A DNA stretch of 32,608 bases from Xanthomonas cassavae CFBP 4642 (GTDB lineage: Bacteria > Pseudomonadota > Gammaproteobacteria > Xanthomonadales > Xanthomonadaceae). Positions within the stretch are counted from its first letter, which is position 1. Every line of letters begins with the position of its first letter. Where the stretch lies: the NCBI RefSeq assembly GCF_000454545.1, contig NZ_CM002139.1:3747770-3780377 (forward strand), written 5' to 3'. Below, one piece after another: positions 27,276 to 32,608 of the stretch. Made by a program: the position numbers and the translations under genes. Under the pieces are notes generated by a model. That model saw only the letters and a program-made list of their open reading frames with translations. It did not search any database and had not been told where the DNA came from.

Positions 27276-27389
27276 TATGTGGCCCTGAATGACCGATCTC
27301 GGCCTTGTATGGGCGAGATGGCGCCATCGAGGACAGCGTGTTCAAGGCAAACGGCGCAGGCATGTGCCCCGTAGTGGTGTGGTTCGCGC

Positions 27390-28094
27390 TCAGCCGGCCT
27401 GCTTGCGGGCGATCTGTTCGAACAACCCCGGCAAGTCGCGCATGGCGTCGAACACCGCGATCACGCCGATCCGGCGCAACCTGTCGCCATGGCCGTGCGG
27501 AATATGGCTGGCTCCGGTGAATCCCAGCACCTGCATGCCGGCGGCCAGGGCGGCGGTCGCGCCGGTCGGGCTGTCTTCGATCACCAGACAACGCTCGGGT
27601 GCCACGCCGGCGGTGCGCGCCGCCAGCAGGTACACGTCCGGCGCCGGCTTGGGCCGTTCCACCATATCGGCGCTGAAGACGCGCCCGGCCGCACGCGCGG
27701 TCAGCCCGGCGCGCTCCACCGAGGCGATCACATTGTGGCGGCGGCTGTTGGATGCCACCGCCAGCGGCAACGGAATCTGTTCCAGCGCCTCGCGCACGCC
27801 CGGGATCGGCTGTACTTCGGCGGCGATCAGGGACTCGCTGCGCGCCTGGATCTGCGCCAGCAAGGTGTCCGGCAACTGCAAGGCAAAGTGCTCTTCCACA
27901 CGCCGCAACACCTCCCGCGTGGTCTGCCCGAACGTGGTTTCCAGCAGCTGTTCCAGTGGCTCGCTCGGCACGAAAGAGGCGAGCGCCTCGCGCATCACCC
28001 GGTCGGCCAATATCTCGCTGTCGACAAGAACACCATCGCAGTCGCTGATCAGCAGCTCGTAACCCATTGCATCCATCTGCTTGCAAAGCGCCAT
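27390..28094 (-). CDS. HAD-superfamily (subfamily IA) phosphatase
   Basis: A 234-residue hydrolase. Motif I is DCDGVLVDSE (nucleophile Asp and acid/base Asp), motif II is VASNSRRHN, motif III is the Lys in ERPKPAPDVYLLAA and motif IV is VIEDSPTG. A helical cap between motifs I and II places it in subfamily IA, with phosphoglycolate phosphatase and beta-phosphoglucomutase relatives. The substrate cannot be told from sequence. Start ATG 28094 has AAGGTGG about eight bases upstream; ATGs at 28076 and 28067 are alternatives. It is divergent from the immunity-effector pair, with no functional link evident. Confidence 0.88.
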   Translation of the reverse strand: MALCKQMDAMGYELLISDCDGVLVDSEILADRVMREALASFVPSEPLEQLLETTFGQTTREVLRRVEEHFALQLPDTLLAQIQARSESLIAAEVQPIPGVREALEQIPLPLAVASNSRRHNVIASVERAGLTARAAGRVFSADMVERPKPAPDVYLLAARTAGVAPERCLVIEDSPTGATAALAAGMQVLGFTGASHIPHGHGDRLRRIGVIAVFDAMRDLPGLFEQIARKQAG

Positions 28095-28320
28095 TATGCC
28101 GGCCACCTTGTGACCGTTGGCTATGCCGCGGCGCCTGCGTGACGCGGAACGCATCGGACGATCCCGGGAGCTGCACAGCCCGGCAAGCAGACCCGGCCAT
28201 GCATCGACGCTGCTGCAGACGCAGGTTACGAAATCTTACCGCGCCCGATTTTGACAGCTGGTAGGATCGGCCGCGCTGTGGCGGGACTTGCCGCAGCGTC
28301 ACCAGGGATGCGATCAGGAC

Positions 28321-28326
28321 AAGGAG
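28321..28326 (+). promoter_or_regulatory. Shine-Dalgarno for the full-length ankyrin lipoprotein
   Basis: AAGGAG lies six bases before the ATG at 28333, which begins the lipoprotein signal peptide. It decides this start over an in-frame ATG at 28288, which has no ribosome site. Confidence 0.8.
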
Positions 28327-28332
28327 ATTTCG

Positions 28333-29097
28333 ATGCAGACGCGATTCCCCACCCTGCTCGTTCTTGCGACCTCGTTTTTCGCGGTCTCATGCACCGCTTC
28401 AGCCGGTGCCAAGGAGCAAACCACCATGTCAGCTACGCTGCAGGACCACACCGTCGCCTTCCGCGACCCAGGCCTGACCGAAATTGCCGGCGCCATCGCA
28501 CACGGCGATGTCGCACGGATCAAGGCGCTCGCCCCCACCGTCGATCTAGCCGCACACGGCGACCAGAACGTGACCCTGCTGGAATGGGCGATCTGGAACG
28601 AACAACCCCGTGCACTGGATGCGCTGCTCGATGCGGGCGCAGACCCGTCGCTGCCCGGCATGGACCAGGAAACGGTCGTGCACATGGCCGCAATGGCCAA
28701 GGACCCGCAGTATCTGAAGATCCTGCTGCAGCACAAGGCACCGATCGATGTGGTCAGCGCGCGTGCCGGCTGGACGCCGGTATTCCGCGCGGTGCAAAGC
28801 AAACGCAACGCGCAGATCGGCCTGCTGCTCGAGGCAGGCGCCGATGTGAAGCGCGTCGACCATACCGGCAACAGCCTGCTGCACGTGGCGGCACAGAGCG
28901 GCGCCGCCAGCCCGGCCGTTCTGCAACTGCTCGAAGCCGGCGTGGACCCGAGCGTGCGCAATGCGCAACAGAAGACCTTCCAGGCGTATTTCTTCACCAC
29001 GCCGGATCGCCTGCTCAATGCAGCTGGCCACCAGGTCAGATCGGACGTGCGCGCGTGGTTGAGCGCGCACGACATTCCCGTGGAAAGCAGCCGCTAA
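28333..29097 (+). CDS. Ankyrin-repeat lipoprotein, probable immunity protein (X-Tfi) for the adjacent lipase effector
   Basis: A 254-residue protein. The signal sequence MQTRFPTLLVLATSFFAVSC ends in a lipobox-like AVSC with Cys20, so the product is probably a periplasmic lipoprotein. Residues about 45-235 contain about five ankyrin repeats, with landmarks LLEWAIWNEQPRALDALLDA, GADPSLPG, TPVFRAVQ, GLLLEAGADVKRVDHTGNSL and LLHVAAQ. Ankyrins bind other proteins. The gene lies 36 bases before the lipase effector gene on the same strand, the usual arrangement for Xanthomonas T4SS immunity-effector pairs. An internal ATG at 28426 (Met32) has its own AAGGAG, which would give a 223-residue form without the signal sequence. 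The immunity role is inferred from position and fold. Confidence 0.82.
   Translation: MQTRFPTLLVLATSFFAVSCTASAGAKEQTTMSATLQDHTVAFRDPGLTEIAGAIAHGDVARIKALAPTVDLAAHGDQNVTLLEWAIWNEQPRALDALLDAGADPSLPGMDQETVVHMAAMAKDPQYLKILLQHKAPIDVVSARAGWTPVFRAVQSKRNAQIGLLLEAGADVKRVDHTGNSLLHVAAQSGAASPAVLQLLEAGVDPSVRNAQQKTFQAYFFTTPDRLLNAAGHQVRSDVRAWLSAHDIPVESSR
28411..28416 (+). promoter_or_regulatory. Internal Shine-Dalgarno for a shorter, cytoplasmic form
   Basis: AAGGAG lies nine bases before an in-frame ATG at 28426 inside the ankyrin lipoprotein gene, just past the lipobox. In the main frame it encodes K-E within the post-lipobox linker. It is as strong a match as the site used for the full-length protein. 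Confidence 0.6.
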
Positions 29098-29133
29098 GCG
29101 CGCTTTCCGTACGACGAACGCAAGGAGCCGCGC

Positions 29134-30330
29134 ATGAGCCCGCCAGACACATCGTCTTCCAATCCCGTATCCACCCCGTTCGCAGAATCGATGCGGGGAC
29201 AACACCCTCACCCGCAGGATCGGCAGTTTCCCGAATTGCTGCAGGACCTCTACGCCACCGCGAACCAGCGTCGCGAGGGTGGCGCCGAAACCTTTGCGCC
29301 CTTGGCCAACGGCTGGTCGCGCATGGACGATAGCGCGCTGCAGCAGGCCGGCATCGACCCTGCACTGCTGCACGACGCCAAGAGCGGTTTCGATGCCGCG
29401 TTCTACCGCAATGACCAGGGTCAGGTCGTCCTTGGCTTCTGCGGCACCGACGAAGGCAAGGACTGGAAACACAATATCGGCCAGGGCCTGGGGTTCGACG
29501 ACGCGCAATACGCGTCGGCAATCCAGCTCGGCAGCCAGGCACGGCAGGCATTCGGCGATCAGATGGTCATTTCCGGCCATTCATTGGGCGGTGGCCTGGC
29601 CGCAGCCTCGGCCATGGTCAATGACATCCCGGCCGTGACCTACAACGCAGCCGGCGTCAACGATCGCACGCTCGAACGCCAGGGTCTGGATGCATCGGCG
29701 GCCAAGGACTACGCCAGCAGCGAGTTGATCCGCGGGTATCACGTCAAGAATGAAATCCTGACCCACCTGCAGGAAGACAGCATCCCGCTGAAGTGGACGA
29801 TGCCTAACGCGGCCGGCCATCAGATCGAGTTGCCGGAGCCGGACCCGCTATCGTTCGGACAGCGCCTGGTGCCCGGCATGATGCTCAAGCATCGCCTGGA
29901 TCTGCATGGCCTGGATTCGGTCATCCAGGCGCAGGACATGCAGGCCTCGGCGCAGACCCGTGGCGCCTCCCTGCAGCCCGGCAGCCAGTTGTTCAACGAT
30001 GCGGTGATGCAGTTGGATGGCCAGCGCGAACGGCTCGGGCTGCGCGACGACACCGCATTCATCAACACGGCGGCCAGCGTGGCAGCACGTGCGGGCAATG
30101 ACGGCCTGCAGCGGATCGATCACCTGATTCCCAACCGCAACGGCGACAGCCTGATCGCGGTGCAGGGACGCATGGACGACCCCACCCATCTGCGCAGCCA
30201 TGTGCAGACCGCTGCTGCCGCCAACGAGCCTGCACAAGGCAATGTCAGCCAGCTGCAGCAGCACAATCAGCAGCAGGCCCAACTGCCTGTGCAGCGGCAG
30301 GAAGAGCAGCGCAGGGTGATCCAGCAGTAG
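29134..30330 (+). CDS. Type IV secretion antibacterial effector with lipase domain and XVIPCD (X-Tfe)
   Basis: A 398-residue protein. The N-terminal two-thirds is a class 3 lipase fold: VLGFCGTDEGKDWKHNI, then the nucleophile elbow GHSLGGG with Ser150, then VTYNAAGVN. Candidate catalytic histidines are His253 and His258. The C-terminal 115 residues are an XVIPCD, the signal that binds the VirD4 coupling protein: LFNDAVMQLDGQRERLG, GLQRIDHLIPNRNGDSLIAV, VQGRMDDPTHLRSHVQTA and a Gln-rich tail (about 372-398). X-Tfe proteins are injected into rival bacteria; lipase members attack membrane phospholipids. There is no signal peptide, as expected. The T4SS itself is not in this window. The start is ATG 29134 with AAGGAG eight bases upstream. 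Confidence 0.88.
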   Translation: MSPPDTSSSNPVSTPFAESMRGQHPHPQDRQFPELLQDLYATANQRREGGAETFAPLANGWSRMDDSALQQAGIDPALLHDAKSGFDAAFYRNDQGQVVLGFCGTDEGKDWKHNIGQGLGFDDAQYASAIQLGSQARQAFGDQMVISGHSLGGGLAAASAMVNDIPAVTYNAAGVNDRTLERQGLDASAAKDYASSELIRGYHVKNEILTHLQEDSIPLKWTMPNAAGHQIELPEPDPLSFGQRLVPGMMLKHRLDLHGLDSVIQAQDMQASAQTRGASLQPGSQLFNDAVMQLDGQRERLGLRDDTAFINTAASVAARAGNDGLQRIDHLIPNRNGDSLIAVQGRMDDPTHLRSHVQTAAAANEPAQGNVSQLQQHNQQQAQLPVQRQEEQRRVIQQ

Positions 30331-30352
30331 TCCGGATCACCCATCGCGCAGG

Positions 30353-30394
30353 CAGACATCTTTGGCAGGATCGCGGCTGCCGGCGCGATGTCTG
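30353..30394. terminator. Compound hairpin after the effector gene
   Basis: CAGACATC (30353-30360) pairs with GATGTCTG (30387-30394). Nested inside, GGCAG (30364-30368) pairs with CTGCC (30377-30381). It lies 22 bases after the effector stop and before the convergent DUF819 gene. No T-tract follows. Confidence 0.45.
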
Positions 30395-30500
30395 TAGCTT
30401 CGCACTCAACAGCAGCGTCCGCGCGTGCCTGCCGAGCCGACCGGAAGGTGGAGCCGTTCCGTCGAACAGCTCCACCGCATCGGCTGGTGTCCCACCTCAG

Positions 30501-31751
30501 CTACCCGGCCCCTGCCATCGCCCGCAGGGTGATGCCGACCAGATACGCCAGGTAGGTGCCGGTGGCATAGCCCATCGTGCCCAGTAACACACCCACCGGC
30601 GCCAGCGCGGGGTGGAAGGCAGCGGCAACCACCGGCGCGGACGCCGGGCCGCCGATATTGGATTGGGAGCCGATAGCGAAATAGAAGAACGGCACCCGCA
30701 GCCAGCGGCCCAGGCCCCACAGCAGGGCGATATGCACTGCGATCCAGATCAGGCCGAGCAGGAACAGCCAGGGCCGGTCCAGCAGCGCCAGCAGATCCAT
30801 CTGCATGCCGATGCAGGCGATCAGGAAATACAGCAGCAGCGAGCCGATCCTGGAAGCACCGGCGCCTTCGAGAGTGCGTGCGCGGGTGAAGCTCAGCAGC
30901 AGCCCCAGGCTGGTGGCCAGCACCACCACCCAGACGAACGGCGTGTCCAGACTGAACTGGCCAGCCCAGCTCAGGTGCGCCTTGCACCACGCGGCCAACG
31001 GGTTGGCCAGCGCATGCGCCAGGCCGACACCGCCAAAGGCCACTGCCACGATCACCATCAGGTCGGTCAGGCTGGGAATCCGCGCATGCTCGGCCTGGAA
31101 GCGCGCCATGCGCTCCTGCAGCGCATCCAGCGCGCGCGTGTCGGCGCTGCTGCGCGCATCGATCGTGCGGGCACGCCCGGCCATGAAGATCAGCACCGCC
31201 ATCCAGACATAACCGACCCCGACATCGACCACCGCGAACTGACCGAACGTGGTCGCGTCCACGTTGAACACCTCGCGCATCGCCAGCATGTTGGCGCCGC
31301 CGCCGATCCAGCTACCTGCCAACGCTGCCATGCCTGCCCAGGTATCGCCCGCCACGGTGGCCGGATGCAGCCAGCGCATCACCCAGAATGCGACCACGGC
31401 GCCCAGCATGATGCTCAGCGACGCCCCCAGGTACATGGCCACCAGCGTGGGGCCCAGGCCCAGGATGGCGCGCAGATCGATGCTCAAGGTGAGCAGGATC
31501 AACGCGGCCGGCAGCAGTACGTCGCGGGCGATGGGGTTGTATAGCCGGGTAGTGGCACCGTCGATCAGACCGATGGTGTTGTAGATGCCCGGCAGCAGGT
31601 AGCACAGCAACAAGGCCGGCATCACGGCGTAGAACCGCCGCCAAGGCCCCTGCTCGCGCGACGAGGTCCAGAACACGGCCCCCAGGGTGGCGGCGATCAG
31701 GCCGAAGACCACGATGTCGTTCTGAATGAGGGCGGTCACAGATGCAGTCAC
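30501..31751 (-). CDS. DUF819-family inner-membrane protein
   Basis: A 416-residue protein with about ten to eleven hydrophobic helices. LLPGIYNTIGLIDG, AGSWIGGGANMLAM and IGSQSNIGGPASAPVVAA are the two related glycine-rich repeats typical of DUF819 (YjcL-like) proteins. The repeats lie in opposite halves, which suggests an inverted-repeat transporter fold, but the substrate is unknown. A cytoplasmic linker at about 195-225 (ARTIDARSSADTRALDALQE) separates the halves. The start is not marked by a strong ribosome site. It is convergent with the T4SS effector gene. Confidence 0.9.
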   Translation of the reverse strand: MTASVTALIQNDIVVFGLIAATLGAVFWTSSREQGPWRRFYAVMPALLLCYLLPGIYNTIGLIDGATTRLYNPIARDVLLPAALILLTLSIDLRAILGLGPTLVAMYLGASLSIMLGAVVAFWVMRWLHPATVAGDTWAGMAALAGSWIGGGANMLAMREVFNVDATTFGQFAVVDVGVGYVWMAVLIFMAGRARTIDARSSADTRALDALQERMARFQAEHARIPSLTDLMVIVAVAFGGVGLAHALANPLAAWCKAHLSWAGQFSLDTPFVWVVVLATSLGLLLSFTRARTLEGAGASRIGSLLLYFLIACIGMQMDLLALLDRPWLFLLGLIWIAVHIALLWGLGRWLRVPFFYFAIGSQSNIGGPASAPVVAAAFHPALAPVGVLLGTMGYATGTYLAYLVGITLRAMAGAG

Positions 31752-32127
31752 GACAGGCGGTGATCCGGCAGGAGGGCCGCCAATGCGGATCGAACCACGG
31801 CGGCCGATGACAGCGAATCTAACCGACGATGGCGATGGCGCAAACCCGGGACACTGCGCGCCCCCACTTTACCGGCAGCGATCGGGCTGGCGTAGTCGAT
31901 CGGGCCATTGGCAGGCGCCACGAGCGGGCACCTGCCAACGACCCAACGCGACGTACTCGCCTGAGACCATGACAAGGTCGCGTGCCCCATCTGTGGCGGC
32001 TGACGACTTCACGCCCTGCACCCAGCGTCTGCAGTCGTGGGCCACGGTGGGCAAGACATCATTGCGCCCACTTCCAGGGCAGTGCCGGACCGCCGTTGCA
32101 AGCAAGGCGAGCCAGCAGTGACGGCGC
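31752..32127. other. Gene-free region upstream of the DUF819 gene
   Basis: No coding region is convincing. It contains an 8-bp inverted repeat at 31908-31938 and the octamer GATCGGGC twice (31881-31888 and 31898-31905). The promoter for the DUF819 gene must lie here, but no clear boxes are seen. Confidence 0.45.
31908..31938. repeat. Inverted repeat between DUF819 and the small hypothetical gene
   Basis: TTGGCAGG (31908-31915) pairs perfectly with CCTGCCAA (31931-31938) around a 15-base loop. It could terminate the small minus-strand gene upstream (stop at 32128) or be an operator for DUF819; no T-tract decides between them. Confidence 0.5.
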
Positions 32128-32343
32128 TCAGCCGTAGCGACGCACCACCCGCTCGCCGTCGGCCGTATCCAGTACCACGCCGCTGGGCTGGCCGGTGGTC
32201 AGGCAGTGCAGCTTGGCCATCAGCTCGGCATTTTCCAGGGCACCCTGCTCACGCAGATAGCGCAGCGGCGACCACTGTGGGCGGGTGACCCACCAGCCGC
32301 CCTGCTCGGGATGGATGCGTACGACGTAGCGAGATTCGTCCAT
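32128..32343 (-). CDS. Small hypothetical protein
   Basis: A 71-residue soluble protein: MDESRYVVRIHPEQGGWWVT, then RPQWSPLRYLREQGALENAE and a C-terminus ending DGERVVRRYG. The pattern of a short beta-rich start (YVVRIHPEQGGWWV) followed by a helix with AELMAKLHCLTTGQ resembles small DUF2188-like proteins, but I cannot assign it firmly. The call rests on the strong ribosome site GGAGG five bases before the ATG at 32343 and on protein-like composition. It has no partner in view. Confidence 0.65.
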   Translation of the reverse strand: MDESRYVVRIHPEQGGWWVTRPQWSPLRYLREQGALENAELMAKLHCLTTGQPSGVVLDTADGERVVRRYG

Positions 32344-32608
32344 ATGGCCTCCGGCCAGTAGGTGCCGCGCTCGAACGATGGTGCGATGCCGCGCGGGAAA
32401 AGCGCATCACACCGGGGATCTGGGAAACCAGCTCTGGCAGCCAAGCCAACTTGCCCTTGGCTCAAGGGGCCGCGGGAGAGTGGCCGAGGGCTCCGCATTG
32501 GCATACCAGCATGCATATTCCTGATTAGCCCTGACCATCAGCCGCCTGTCGCAGGATCTGCGCCGCGCTGGGTGGATGCTGCTGTCACCTGAAGCCAACG
32601 AGGTGGCG

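Noticed and set aside
28251..28256. TTGACA as a -35 box for the immunity-effector pair
   Set aside because: At 16-18 bases downstream there is no -10-like hexamer (CGCTGT region).
32407..32598. Short minus-strand frames at the right edge
   Set aside because: No ribosome site, no recognisable motif and several overlapping frames equally open; too little sequence to support a gene.

Overview
The window looks like chromosomal DNA of a Xanthomonas species. The main evidence is a lipase protein ending in an XVIPCD domain, the C-terminal signal that sends Xanthomonadaceae antibacterial effectors to their type IV secretion system. A long, GC-rich chemotaxis operon and the general gene content agree. 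I worked from the sequence by eye, so GC and homology statements are qualitative.

Layout. (1) 1-5808 is visibly AT-richer than the rest and reads as an accessory island. It holds the edge of an IS3-family insertion sequence, a BvgS/EvgS-like sensor kinase that stops where the IS begins, the broken remains of a chaperone-usher fimbrial operon (a chaperone in three frames, then the first ~90 codons of an usher), and a secreted two-domain metallophosphoesterase. (2) 6162-14534 is one plus-strand chemosensory operon: STAS protein, CheA, poly-HAMP MCP, CheW, REC-EAL phosphodiesterase, CheR, CheB. A sigma-28 (FliA)-type promoter candidate lies ahead of it, and a second one with the same spacing lies ahead of a small downstream ORF. 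There is no cheY, cheZ or cheD in the cluster. (3) 15343-20932, minus strand: a phospholipase D/cardiolipin synthase-like protein, an M13 lipoprotein peptidase, a small membrane protein and gpmA. nfi (endonuclease V) diverges from gpmA. (4) 21887-24688: a decayed pirin gene with a central deletion, a small exported protein, an OsmC protein and an intact pirin. (5) 24921-27217: cstA and its small YbdD/YjiX partner, closed by a 17-bp perfect hairpin. (6) 27390-32343: a HAD hydrolase, an ankyrin lipoprotein plus a T4SS lipase effector (immunity/effector pair), a DUF819 membrane protein and a small hypothetical protein.

How the genes work together. CheA, CheW and the cytoplasmic poly-HAMP receptor can form an array. 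CheR and CheB would adapt it. The only stand-alone receiver protein in the operon is a c-di-GMP phosphodiesterase, so the pathway may feed c-di-GMP rather than, or besides, the flagellar motor. The ankyrin lipoprotein probably protects the cell from the neighbouring lipase. It has a second in-frame ATG with its own perfect Shine-Dalgarno, just after the lipobox, which suggests separate periplasmic and cytoplasmic forms of the immunity protein.
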